DNA from: Candidatus Segatella mututuai
Lineage (GTDB): Bacteria; Bacteroidota; Bacteroidia; Bacteroidales; Bacteroidaceae
Direction: 5' to 3'
Length of the DNA stretch: 15,668 nt
NCBI GenBank assembly: GCA_002439605.1
Contig: DJOI01000060.1
Span: 11,914 to 27,581, forward strand
Part shown: piece by piece, positions 7,629 to 15,619 of the stretch
How positions within the stretch are numbered: position 1 is the stretch's first letter
How the letters are laid out: every line of letters begins with the position of its first letter
Translations under genes and position numbers: made by a program
Notes under the pieces: generated by a model
What the model saw: the letters and a program-made list of their open reading frames with translations, nothing else
Told to the model about the DNA's origin: nothing
Databases searched by the model: none

Positions 7629-10600
7629 ATGAACTTTAACAAACTTCTACAGTCATTGTTCGGCAACAAGTCTTCCCGCGACATGAAACTCATCCAGCCT
7701 ATCGTGGAGAAGGTAAAGGCCGAATATCCAAACATCAAGGCTCTGAGCAACGACCAGCTACGTGCCAAGACCAAAGAAATACGACAGTATGTACAGAATG
7801 CCGGCAAGGCTCAGAAAGAAAAGATTGCCGAGCTGAAAGCCACTATCGAAGACACGCCTATCGATCAGCGCGAAGACATCTTCAACCAGATAGACAAACT
7901 GGAGAAAGAGGCTCTCGACAACTACGAGGTTGCCCTTAACGAGGTGTTGCCTACAGCTTTCAGCATCGTGAAAGATACAGCTCGCCGCTTTGCCGAGAAC
8001 GAGGAAACGGTGGTGACTGCCACTGAGTTCGACCGCGAATTGGCTGCCAATCCTGCCAACGACTTCATCACCATCGAAGGCGACAACGCCATCTATCACA
8101 ACCATTGGACAGCTGGTGGTAATGACTTGAAGTGGGAAATGGTTCACTACGACGTGCAGCTCTTCGGTGGCGTGGTCCTACACCAAGGAAAAATTGCCGA
8201 AATGGCTACAGGCGAGGGTAAGACTCTCGTGGCTACACTGCCTGTATTCCTCAACGCCCTCACAGGAAATGGCGTACACGTGGTTACCGTCAACGACTAC
8301 CTGGCAAAACGTGACTCCGAATGGATGGGACCTCTCTATATGTTCAATGGCCTTTCGGTCGACTGCATCGATAAACACCGTCCCAACTCCGATGCCCGCC
8401 GCAAGGCATACATGGCCGACATCACCTTCGGAACCAACAACGAGTTTGGATTCGACTACCTGCGTGACAATATGGCAACAAGTCCTGCCGACCTCGTGCA
8501 GCGTCAGCACAACTTTGCCATCGTCGACGAGGTCGACTCGGTGTTGATCGACGATGCCCGCACACCTCTTATTATATCTGGTCCCATTCCCAAGGGCGAC
8601 GACCAGATGTTCGAGCAGTACCAACCTTTGGTAGAGCGACTGTACGAGGTACAGCGCAAGCAAGCCACCGAGTTTCTCGCCGAGGCAAAGCAAAAGATTG
8701 GCGAAGGTGCCAAGAACAAGGATGGCAAGATGCTTGAAGAGGGTTTCCTTGCGCTCTATCGCTCTTACAAGGCGTTGCCTAAGAATAAGCCTCTCATCAA
8801 GTATCTGTCCGAAGAAGGTATCAAGGCAGGCATGTTGAAGACCGAGGAATACTACATGGCCAACAACAACCGAGAGATGCCTAAGGCCGTGGCTCCTCTC
8901 TACTTCGTTGTAGACGAGAAGCTCAACTCTGCCGACCTCACCGACAAGGGTACAGACTGGCTGGCGAAACAGGTAAATGACAAAGAGCTCTTCGTCTTGC
9001 CAGACATCACTACCGAGATGAGCGAACTGGAAGCCCGTACCGACCTCTCTGACCAGGAGCGACTCGACAAGAAAGACGAGATGTTAGCTCATTATGGCGT
9101 ACAGAGCGAGCGTGTGCACACCTTGCAGCAGCTTTTGAAGGCATATACCATGTTCAACAAAGACGATGAATATGTTGTCATGGACGGCGAGGTGAAGATA
9201 GTAGACGAGCAGACGGGTCGTATCATGGAAGGTCGACGCTGGAGCGACGGCTTGCATCAAGCTATCGAGGCTAAGGAGCATGTCAAGGTAGAAGCTGCCA
9301 CGCAGACCTTCGCCACCATCACCTTGCAGAACTACTTCCGCATGTACCACAAGCTCGCTGGTATGACGGGTACTGCCAGCACCGAGGCTGGCGAGTTCTG
9401 GGACATCTATAAGCTCGATGTGGTAGAGATTCCCACCAACCGCCCTATAGCCCGCAAGGATTTGGATGACCGCGTGTATAAGACAGCTCGCGAGAAGTAT
9501 CGTGCCGTAATCGACGAGATAGAAGAAATGCGCAATGCCGGTCGTCCAGTCTTGGTAGGAACTACATCTGTCGAGATTTCAGAATTGCTGAGCAAGATGT
9601 TGAAGATGCGCAACATTCCCCATAACGTATTGAACGCCAAGCTGCATCAACAGGAAGCTCAGATTGTAGCCGAGGCTGGTCGTTCAGTAAATGGCAAGGG
9701 TGCCGTAACCATCGCCACCAACATGGCAGGTCGTGGTACCGATATCAAGTTGACTCCAGAGGTGAAAGCTGCGGGTGGTCTCGCCATCATCGGTACAGAA
9801 CGTCACGAGAGCCGTCGTGTAGACCGTCAGCTGCGTGGTCGTGCTGGTCGTCAGGGCGACCCAGGGTCTTCAGTATTCTATGTGTCTTTGGAGGATAAGT
9901 TGATGCGTCTGTTCGCCAGCGAGCGTATCGCCAAGGTGATGGATCGTCTCGGCTTCGAGGATGGCGAGCGCATCGAGAGCCCAATGATTAGCAAAAGCAT
10001 CGAGCGTGCACAGCGCAAGGTGGAAGAGAACAACTTCGGAATCCGCAAGCATCTCTTGGAATACGACGACGTGATGAATAAGCAGCGCACCGTGATCTAC
10101 GAGAAACGCCGTCACGCCTTGATGGGCGAGCGTATCGGCATGGACATCACCAACATCATCTGGGATCGTGTGCTCCATATCATCAACAACAACGACTACG
10201 ATGGTGCCAAGGAAGACTTTCTCAAGATTCTGGCGATGGAAATTCCATTCACCGCCGAAGAGTTTGAGGACGGCAACCGTGAGGAACTGGCAGAGCGTGC
10301 CTTCCAGGATGCCATGGCAAGCTTCAAGCGAAAGACCGAGCGTATCCAAGCCACGGCATGGCCCATCATCCAGCAAGTGTACGAGAACCAGGGTGCCATG
10401 TACGAACGCATCATGGTGCCTATCACCGACGGCAAGCGCATGTACAACATTCCCTGCAACCTCAAGGAGGCTTACGACACCGAGGCAAAGAGCGTGGTGA
10501 AACAGTGGGAAAAGGTTATCATGCTCCACATCATCGACGACGATTGGAAGGAGAACCTGCGCCAGCTCGACGAATTGCGCCACTCTGTACAGAACGCCAG

Positions 10601-10985
10601 CTACGAGCAGAAAGATCCATTGCTCATCTTCAAGCTTGAGAGCGTGAAACTCTGGGATTCCATGATCAACGAGATGAACGACCGTATCGCCAGCATCCTG
10701 ATGCGCGGACAGATTCCTGTCATGGAGCAGGAGCAACCCGTACAGGAGGCAGCACCCGAGCAGCACCCACGTCAGAACTACATAGAGCAAAAGGCTGACA
10801 TCGATGCAGAGCGTGAGCGTGCAGAACGTACCGCACAGCAGGCAGCAGCCCACCGCGACACGCGCGAGAGTGCACAGCAGGCCAACCACACACCTTACCG
10901 TGCAGAGCGCATGCCTCGCCCCAACGATCCATGTCCCTGTGGAAGCGGCAAGAAGTTCAAAAACTGCCACGGCAGAAACCTGTAA
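7629..10985 (+). CDS. secA: Preprotein translocase ATPase SecA
   Basis: The cytosolic motor ATPase of the Sec translocon, 1118 residues. Walker A is MATGEGKT (192-199) and the DEAD-type Walker B is IVDEVDS (about 298-304). Other SecA signatures are VTVNDYLAKRDSEWMGPLY, MTGTASTEAGEF, ATNMAGRGTDIKL, GTERHESRRVDRQLRGRAGR and the long helical scaffold region YDDVMNKQRTVIY. The C terminus is a zinc-binding SEC-C motif, CPCGSGKKFKNCH, which in other bacteria binds SecB or the ribosome. E. coli SecA has about 900 residues. The extra length here comes from helical, Lys/Glu-rich additions around 55-100 and 340-430, within the preprotein cross-linking region (a Bacteroidetes-type insertion), and from an Ala/Gln/Arg-rich linker at about 1030-1095. 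The gene has its own promoter and follows lnb and a small exported protein. A hairpin follows its stop codon by 26 bases. Confidence 0.98.
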   Translation: MNFNKLLQSLFGNKSSRDMKLIQPIVEKVKAEYPNIKALSNDQLRAKTKEIRQYVQNAGKAQKEKIAELKATIEDTPIDQREDIFNQIDKLEKEALDNYEVALNEVLPTAFSIVKDTARRFAENEETVVTATEFDRELAANPANDFITIEGDNAIYHNHWTAGGNDLKWEMVHYDVQLFGGVVLHQGKIAEMATGEGKTLVATLPVFLNALTGNGVHVVTVNDYLAKRDSEWMGPLYMFNGLSVDCIDKHRPNSDARRKAYMADITFGTNNEFGFDYLRDNMATSPADLVQRQHNFAIVDEVDSVLIDDARTPLIISGPIPKGDDQMFEQYQPLVERLYEVQRKQATEFLAEAKQKIGEGAKNKDGKMLEEGFLALYRSYKALPKNKPLIKYLSEEGIKAGMLKTEEYYMANNNREMPKAVAPLYFVVDEKLNSADLTDKGTDWLAKQVNDKELFVLPDITTEMSELEARTDLSDQERLDKKDEMLAHYGVQSERVHTLQQLLKAYTMFNKDDEYVVMDGEVKIVDEQTGRIMEGRRWSDGLHQAIEAKEHVKVEAATQTFATITLQNYFRMYHKLAGMTGTASTEAGEFWDIYKLDVVEIPTNRPIARKDLDDRVYKTAREKYRAVIDEIEEMRNAGRPVLVGTTSVEISELLSKMLKMRNIPHNVLNAKLHQQEAQIVAEAGRSVNGKGAVTIATNMAGRGTDIKLTPEVKAAGGLAIIGTERHESRRVDRQLRGRAGRQGDPGSSVFYVSLEDKLMRLFASERIAKVMDRLGFEDGERIESPMISKSIERAQRKVEENNFGIRKHLLEYDDVMNKQRTVIYEKRRHALMGERIGMDITNIIWDRVLHIINNNDYDGAKEDFLKILAMEIPFTAEEFEDGNREELAERAFQDAMASFKRKTERIQATAWPIIQQVYENQGAMYERIMVPITDGKRMYNIPCNLKEAYDTEAKSVVKQWEKVIMLHIIDDDWKENLRQLDELRHSVQNASYEQKDPLLIFKLESVKLWDSMINEMNDRIASILMRGQIPVMEQEQPVQEAAPEQHPRQNYIEQKADIDAERERAERTAQQAAAHRDTRESAQQANHTPYRAERMPRPNDPCPCGSGKKFKNCHGRNL

Positions 10986-11011
10986 CTTAAATTAATAACT
11001 AATTAATGAAT

Positions 11012-11059
11012 AAAATACCTATATTTGACGATAGAATCATCATTTATAGGTATTTTTTT
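11012..11059 (+). terminator. Probable secA terminator hairpin
   Basis: AAAATACCTATA (11012-11023) pairs perfectly with TATAGGTATTTT (11045-11056), giving a 12-pair AT-rich stem with a 21-base loop. A run of seven T (11053-11059) covers the end of the stem and its tail. It lies 26 bases past the secA stop. The long loop and low GC make it a weak intrinsic terminator. The same arms are two of three copies of a 9-mer upstream of feoAB, so the structure may instead be an operator pair. Confidence 0.5.
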
Positions 11060-11080
11060 GCTTCCTTAACATATAGGTAT
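11015..11080 (+). promoter_or_regulatory. Three copies of TATAGGTAT upstream of feoAB, candidate operator
   Basis: TATAGGTAT occurs at 11045-11053 and 11072-11080, and inverted as ATACCTATA at 11015-11023. The last copy ends 21 bases before the feoAB -7 box and occupies the place where a -33 box is expected; no TTTG is seen there. Such repeats beside an iron-uptake gene suggest binding of a metal-responsive regulator. The sequence does not look like the classical Fur box. Confidence 0.4.
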
Positions 11081-11101
11081 ACAACTGCCGAAATTATTTC
11101 G

Positions 11102-11109
11102 TACTTTTG
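11102..11109 (+). promoter_or_regulatory. Promoter -7 box of feoAB
   Basis: TACTTTTG followed by CAG is a perfect TAnnTTTGC Bacteroidetes -7 box. The transcript would start near 11115, giving a leader of about 70 bases to the ATG at 11189. No -33 TTTG is found; one copy of the TATAGGTAT repeat lies there. Confidence 0.7.
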
Positions 11110-11188
11110 CAGTACAAACGGCAACAACACGTGGCACACTGTTTGCATGCCACGCACTAAACTGGAAAAAATATACAAGACAAAACAT

Positions 11189-13681
11189 ATGAAATTATCC
11201 GAACTGAATACAGGCGAAAGCGGAGTCATCGTCAAGGTGTCGGGTCACGGTGGCTTCCGCAAAAGAATCCTCGAAATGGGATTCATCAAGGGCAAGAAGG
11301 TGGACGTGCTGCTCAACGCCCCGCTGCAAGACCCAGTGAAGTACAAAATCATGGGCTACGAGGTGTCGCTACGACACAGCGAGGCCGAGCACATAGAGGT
11401 GGTTTCTGTCAACGAAGCCAAGAAAGACGAACAGCTCAGACGGGCTGGCGAGGAAGAACACGAACAGGTCATCAACTCCCCGATTGTAGACTCACAGGAT
11501 GCCGATGAACAGGCGCTTGGCGACAAGATGCTCGTAGCAGAAGAGGAGGCTGACCGCTTGCACCATGTCATCAACGTGGCACTGGTTGGCAACCCCAATT
11601 GCGGCAAGACCTCATTATTTAATTTTGCCTCGGGAGCACATGAGCGTGTGGGAAACTACAGCGGCGTAACCGTGGATGCCAAGGTAGGAGAAGCCGACTA
11701 CAACGGCTACCATTTCAACCTTGTCGACCTGCCAGGCACCTATTCACTTTCTGCCTACTCGCCCGAGGAACTCTACGTGCGCAAGCAACTCATCGAACAC
11801 ACGCCCGATATCGTCATCAACGTAATCGACACCAGCAACCTGGAGCGCAACCTCTATCTCACCACCCAACTCATAGACATGCACATCCGCATGGTGTGCG
11901 CCCTCAATATGTTTGACGAAACCGAGAAGCGAGGCGACAACATCGACTACGACAAGTTGGGCGAGCTCTTCGGAATACCCATGGTTCCCACCGTCTTCAA
12001 GAACGGCAGAGGTGTAGACCATCTCTTCGATGCTGTCATCAAACTCTACGAGGGACGCGAAGGCTCCACCGCCCACTATCGTCATATCCACATCAACCAC
12101 GGACACGAGATAGAGCACGGCATCGAGCACATCCAACAATACCTGAAAGTGGACGACAGCATACGCCAACGCTACTCCACTCGATACCTCGCCATCAAAC
12201 TTTTGGAGAACGACAAGCACGCCGAGGAATACGTGAGCCACTTGAAATCTGCCAAGGAAATCTTTGCCGCCCGCGACGAGGCCGCCAAGCGTGTGAAGGA
12301 AGAGACTCTTGAAGACAGCGAGACCGCCATCATGGATGCCAAGTACGGATTCATCCACGGTGCGCTACAGGAGGCTGGCTACGAGACGGGCAAGGCGAAG
12401 GACACCTATCAGACGACTCACCTCATCGATAAGGTCTTGACCAACAAGTATGTAGGTTTTCCCATCTTCATCCTCCTGCTCTTCATCATGTTCTCCGCTA
12501 CCTTCGTCCTGGGCGAGATTCCCAAGGGCTGGATAGAGGACGGTGTGACATGGCTCGGCGACTTCATCAGCAGCAACATGCCAGCTGGCCCGGTTAAAGA
12601 CATGCTGGTGGATGGCATCATCGGCGGCGTGGGAGCTGTCATCGTCTTTCTTCCACAGATCCTCATCCTCTACTTCTTCATCTCATACATGGAAGATTCG
12701 GGCTACATGGCTCGCGCCGCTTTCATCATGGATAAGTTGATGCACAAGATGGGGCTCCACGGCAAATCATTCATCCCGCTCATCATGGGATTCGGGTGCA
12801 ACGTGCCAGCCGTCATGGCGACACGCACTATTGAGAGCCACCGTTCCCGTCTCATCACCATGCTCATCCTACCATTAATGAGTTGCTCGGCGCGACTGCC
12901 CATCTACATTATGGTCATTGGAACTTTCTTCGCCCTGCAATATCGTTCGCTCATCATGGTATCACTCTATCTGATAGGCATCTTACTCGCCGTCATACTG
13001 AGCCGCGTGCTCTCAAAATCCGTCATCAAGGGCGAGGACACTCCTTTCGTTATGGAACTACCTCCTTATCGTTTCCCAACATGGAAGGCGATTGGTCGCC
13101 ATACGTGGGAAAAAGGCAAGCAATATCTGAAGAAGATGGGTGGCATCATCCTCGTGGCCAGTATCATTGTATGGGCACTCGGCTACTTTCCTCATAACGA
13201 GAAACTCGACCAACAAGCACAACAAGAGCAAAGCTACATTGGCAGAATCGGCAAGACCATAGAACCCATCTTCACCCCACAAGGTTTCGACTGGAAACTC
13301 GATGTTGGATTGGTTTCCGGTGTAGGTGCCAAGGAGATTGTAGCCTCAACGATGGGTGTGCTCTACAGCAATAATGACAGTTTTGCCGACGACCAAGACT
13401 ACAACGACGAGGCTGGTAAGTATGAGATACTGAGAAAGCAGATGACCGCCGACCTACAGAAGACCTACGGTTACAGCGATGCCGAGGCTTCCCGCAAAGC
13501 CAGCCTCACCGCCTATTGCTTCCTCCTATTCGTACTCATCTACTTCCCTTGCATCGCCACAATCGCAGCCATCAAGGGTGAGACGGGCTCTTGGAAATGG
13601 GCTGGTTTTGCCGCTCTCTACACCACCGTCCTGGCATGGGTGGTCTCTGCTCTTGTCTTTCAAATCGGAAGCCTGCTTTAA
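11189..13681 (+). CDS. feoAB: Fused ferrous iron transporter FeoAB
   Basis: An 830-residue Fe2+ uptake protein with FeoA fused to FeoB. The FeoA SH3-like domain is at residues 1-75 (MKLSELNTGESGVIVKVSG, LRHSEAEHIEVV). A charged Glu/Asp-rich linker spans about 76-125. The FeoB G domain follows, with G1 GNPNCGKTS (134-142), G3 DLPGTYSLS (180-188) and G4 NMFD (240-243). A helical GDI-like region precedes a membrane core with two gate motifs, MGFGCNVPAVMATRTIES and LPLMSCSARLPIY, and a C-terminal hydrophobic segment that ends the protein. The reading frame stays open back to 11006, but that part overlaps the promoter. An ATG at 11147 would add 14 basic residues, whereas 11189 gives the standard FeoA start. 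The fusion is common in Bacteroidetes and keeps the ratio at 1:1. Expression is probably iron-regulated. Confidence 0.96.
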   Translation: MKLSELNTGESGVIVKVSGHGGFRKRILEMGFIKGKKVDVLLNAPLQDPVKYKIMGYEVSLRHSEAEHIEVVSVNEAKKDEQLRRAGEEEHEQVINSPIVDSQDADEQALGDKMLVAEEEADRLHHVINVALVGNPNCGKTSLFNFASGAHERVGNYSGVTVDAKVGEADYNGYHFNLVDLPGTYSLSAYSPEELYVRKQLIEHTPDIVINVIDTSNLERNLYLTTQLIDMHIRMVCALNMFDETEKRGDNIDYDKLGELFGIPMVPTVFKNGRGVDHLFDAVIKLYEGREGSTAHYRHIHINHGHEIEHGIEHIQQYLKVDDSIRQRYSTRYLAIKLLENDKHAEEYVSHLKSAKEIFAARDEAAKRVKEETLEDSETAIMDAKYGFIHGALQEAGYETGKAKDTYQTTHLIDKVLTNKYVGFPIFILLLFIMFSATFVLGEIPKGWIEDGVTWLGDFISSNMPAGPVKDMLVDGIIGGVGAVIVFLPQILILYFFISYMEDSGYMARAAFIMDKLMHKMGLHGKSFIPLIMGFGCNVPAVMATRTIESHRSRLITMLILPLMSCSARLPIYIMVIGTFFALQYRSLIMVSLYLIGILLAVILSRVLSKSVIKGEDTPFVMELPPYRFPTWKAIGRHTWEKGKQYLKKMGGIILVASIIVWALGYFPHNEKLDQQAQQEQSYIGRIGKTIEPIFTPQGFDWKLDVGLVSGVGAKEIVASTMGVLYSNNDSFADDQDYNDEAGKYEILRKQMTADLQKTYGYSDAEASRKASLTAYCFLLFVLIYFPCIATIAAIKGETGSWKWAGFAALYTTVLAWVVSALVFQIGSLL

Positions 13682-13695
13682 AGGAAAAGCAATGG

Positions 13696-14841
13696 TTATA
13701 TGGTAGCAAGAAGCGAAGCTACCACAGAAATAATATTCCGTCTCGCCACTTCGGGGTTCAATGCCTCCCGAAGTGGCATTTTGGGGGGAGTGACAGCGAC
13801 CACTCGGTCAAAGCCTGCAGCACGGAGCGCCTGCTCATCGCTCACGCCACCCGAAACAAGCCATACCTGTGGCTTGACATTATAAGACAACACATGCTCC
13901 AAGATGCGTTGTGGCAGCTTACCCATCAAGGTTTGTTGGTCGCTATGTCCCTCGCCCGTTATCACCAAGTCGGCATCCTTCAGCATCCCATCAAACCCAA
14001 TGGTCTCCAAGAGCAAGTCGGCACCCGCCCGAAACTCGGCGTTGAAATACTGCAAGAAGGCATAGCCCAAGCCTCCTGCAGCACCAGCACAAGGAGACTG
14101 ACTTTTATCCACACCGAAATGCTTGGCACTCACCTCGGCAAACTTCCTCGCCCTCGCATCCAGCATTTCCACCATCTTGGCATCAGCCCCTTTCTGGGGA
14201 GCGAACACATGGGCGGCTCCATTCTCGCCACAAAGCGGATTAGTGACATCAGAGGCCACGACGAAGGTACAATCTTTGCGAATCCTCTTCCAGTCATCGC
14301 TCATTGCCTTGAGCATACCAATGCCGCAATCGGAGGTGGCACTGCCTCCCAAACCTACGATAAACCGACGGATGCCATGGCGGTAGGCATGGAGTATCAT
14401 CTCTCCCACGCCCCAGGATGTGGCCTTCATCGGGTTGCGTTGCTCAGGCTCGATGAAGGACAGACCAACCGCCTGTGCTATCTCTATGATGGCGATATCA
14501 TCGATTCCCGCAAACGAAACGCTCGCATCTTTATTCGCTATCCGCACAATGCCATAATCCGCCTCTATCCAGCGCATCAGCGCATCGTGGACGTGGATGG
14601 TCACCCTTTCGCCCTGCATCGCAGAGAGGAAGGCATCAAGCATCCCTTCTCCTCCGTCGCTCATCTCGAACATGATGATTTCGGGAGTATCTGACGCCGC
14701 TAAAGAATTCTCCACTTTTCGTTCTTCATTATTAACGCTTCGTTTTTCACACTTTACTCCCAACGCCATCGCCTCATTCACTTCCTTGCTTGCCAAGCAA
14801 CCCTTGTATGAGTCGCAAGCTATAATGATCTTCTTTCGCAT
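13696..14841 (-). CDS. Glycerate kinase (GarK/GlxK family)
   Basis: A 381-residue kinase that phosphorylates D-glycerate and feeds it into glycolysis. Family motifs in order are KKIIIACDSYKGCL (3-16), MSDGGEG (60-66), GLGGSATSDCGIGML, SDVTNPLCGENGA, FAPQKGA, AGAAGGLGYAF and ITGEGHSDQQTLMGKLP. The ATG at 14841 is chosen because it sits directly before the first motif; a GTG at 14847 would add only two residues. Compared with E. coli GarK from memory, about 17 residues are added between the first strand and SDGGEG (about 29-47), encoded by a purine-rich repeat. About 26 residues are missing before SDVTNPL (around 14251-14340). The gene follows the response regulator by 22 bases and is probably co-transcribed with it. 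It converges on feoAB, the two stop codons being 14 bases apart. Confidence 0.92.
   Translation of the reverse strand: MRKKIIIACDSYKGCLASKEVNEAMALGVKCEKRSVNNEERKVENSLAASDTPEIIMFEMSDGGEGMLDAFLSAMQGERVTIHVHDALMRWIEADYGIVRIANKDASVSFAGIDDIAIIEIAQAVGLSFIEPEQRNPMKATSWGVGEMILHAYRHGIRRFIVGLGGSATSDCGIGMLKAMSDDWKRIRKDCTFVVASDVTNPLCGENGAAHVFAPQKGADAKMVEMLDARARKFAEVSAKHFGVDKSQSPCAGAAGGLGYAFLQYFNAEFRAGADLLLETIGFDGMLKDADLVITGEGHSDQQTLMGKLPQRILEHVLSYNVKPQVWLVSGGVSDEQALRAAGFDRVVAVTPPKMPLREALNPEVARRNIISVVASLLATI
13701..13724. other. Short hairpin over the 3' end of the glycerate kinase gene
   Basis: TGGTAGC (13701-13707) and GCTACCA (13718-13724) form a 7-pair stem with a 10-base loop. It lies in the last codons of the kinase gene, 20 bases past the feoAB stop. 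Neither side has a good T run, so termination here is uncertain. Confidence 0.35.
13745..13782 (+). terminator. Terminator-like hairpin downstream of feoAB, inside the antisense kinase gene
   Basis: GCCACTTCGGG (13745-13755) pairs perfectly with CCCGAAGTGGC (13767-13777), 11 pairs around an 11-base loop, followed by ATTTTG on the plus strand. It lies 63 bases past the feoAB stop codon and is the strongest hairpin there. The T run is short, so termination is possible but not assured. Confidence 0.4.
14704..14758 (-). repeat. Purine-rich low-complexity repeat, in frame inside the glycerate kinase gene
   Basis: On the minus strand this stretch is a run of short A/G-rich units such as AATGAAGAACGAAAAGTG and GTAAAGTGTGAAAAACG. 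It encodes about residues 28-47 (KCEKRSVNNEERKVEN within it). The style matches the gtgaagagtgaagaatgaa-like phrases I know from intergenic DNA of Bacteroidales. It keeps the reading frame and falls where related kinases have a short loop. Confidence 0.55.
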
Positions 14842-14863
14842 TTTCACCTATTCTATTCATCCA

Positions 14864-15619
14864 TCAATATATCATCTTATACCCTACTCCCCTCACATTG
14901 ATAATCTTGATGTTTTCATCATCGACCAGTTTATGGCGGAGCTTGGTTATGAAGACATGGAGACTGCGGGAATTGAAGAAACTATCATCGCCCCAGAGTT
15001 TCAAGAGGATGTCTTTGCTCTCCACCACATCATTTCGATTCTCCACGAGCATACGGAGAATTTCGGTTTCACGATGAGACAATTCCACTTTCTTGCCATC
15101 GTGTTGCAAAGTTTGCTCGATGGTATTCAATCGGTAACGATTACCGATAGTAAGCCAAGCATCTGATAATGATTTCTTTTCGGTCGGCGAGCCTTGTTCC
15201 TTCTCCCTCAGTTCTTCACTCTTCACTTCTTCCGCTCCTTCCTTTGCCGCCTGTGCTCTTTGACAAAGCGACTTGATGCGAACGATGAGTTCTTGGATGG
15301 CAAAGGGTTTCTTCAGGTAATCGTTTCCACCCAGCTCAAAACCTTCCACCACATCGTTCACCGCAGAACGAGCCGTGAGAAAGAGCACGGGTGTTCGCAT
15401 ATCGATTTTTCGGATATGGCGAACCATCTCGAAGCCATCCATCTTGGGCATCATCACGTCTGCCACCAACACATCGGGCTTCTGCTCATCAAACATCCGA
15501 AGGCCTTCCTCGCCATCATGAGCCGTTCGCATCTCGAAACCTTGTGCCTCCAAGGTGTCGCTCAGAATCATCGCCAAGGATGTCTCATCTTCTACTAAAA
15601 GGACTTTTATCTTGTTCAT
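14864..15619 (-). CDS. OmpR/PhoB-family two-component response regulator
   Basis: A 251-residue DNA-binding response regulator. The receiver domain spans residues 1-120, with the acidic pocket at Glu10/Asp11/Glu12, the phosphorylation site Asp54 in VLVADVMMP, the switch Thr82 in FLTARS and Lys104 in YLKKPFA. A charged linker follows at about 121-153, and part of it (EEVKSEELREKEQG) is encoded by a purine-rich repeat. The winged-helix effector domain spans about 157-251 (SHRETEILRMLVENRNDVVE, LLKLWGDDSFFNSRSLHVFI, INVRGVGYKMIY). It resembles Bacteroidales regulators of the RprY type, but I cannot tell which orthologue it is. The partner sensor kinase is not in the window; the 49 bases upstream reach the edge. 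The glycerate kinase gene follows in the same direction after 22 bases. What it senses and controls cannot be read from this sequence. Confidence 0.93.
   Translation of the reverse strand: MNKIKVLLVEDETSLAMILSDTLEAQGFEMRTAHDGEEGLRMFDEQKPDVLVADVMMPKMDGFEMVRHIRKIDMRTPVLFLTARSAVNDVVEGFELGGNDYLKKPFAIQELIVRIKSLCQRAQAAKEGAEEVKSEELREKEQGSPTEKKSLSDAWLTIGNRYRLNTIEQTLQHDGKKVELSHRETEILRMLVENRNDVVESKDILLKLWGDDSFFNSRSLHVFITKLRHKLVDDENIKIINVRGVGYKMIY
15200..15235 (-). repeat. Purine-rich low-complexity repeat, in frame in the regulator's interdomain linker
   Basis: On the minus strand this contains GAAGTGAAGAGTGAAGAAC, encoding EVKSEEL at about residues 131-137. It is the same style of repeat as in the neighbouring glycerate kinase gene, placed where extra residues would do least harm. 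Confidence 0.5.

Noticed and set aside
9870..10970. A 366-codon open frame on the minus strand opposite secA
   Set aside because: It lies wholly inside secA, has the Leu/His/Val-rich look of an antisense shadow, no promoter and no recognisable domain.
11020..11027. TATATTTG as a second -7 box upstream of feoAB
   Set aside because: It matches TAnnTTTG but has no -33 partner, lies within the hairpin and is easily met by chance in AT-rich DNA; the box at 11102-11109 is better placed.
11006..11188. In-frame N-terminal extension of feoAB
   Set aside because: The extension runs across the hairpin, the TATAGGTAT repeats and the -7 box, and the standard FeoA start is the ATG at 11189.
13591..14694. 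A 367-codon open frame on the plus strand across the end of feoAB and the glycerate kinase gene
   Set aside because: It overlaps two well-supported genes, its predicted product has no family motif and it follows the antisense of conserved kinase codons.
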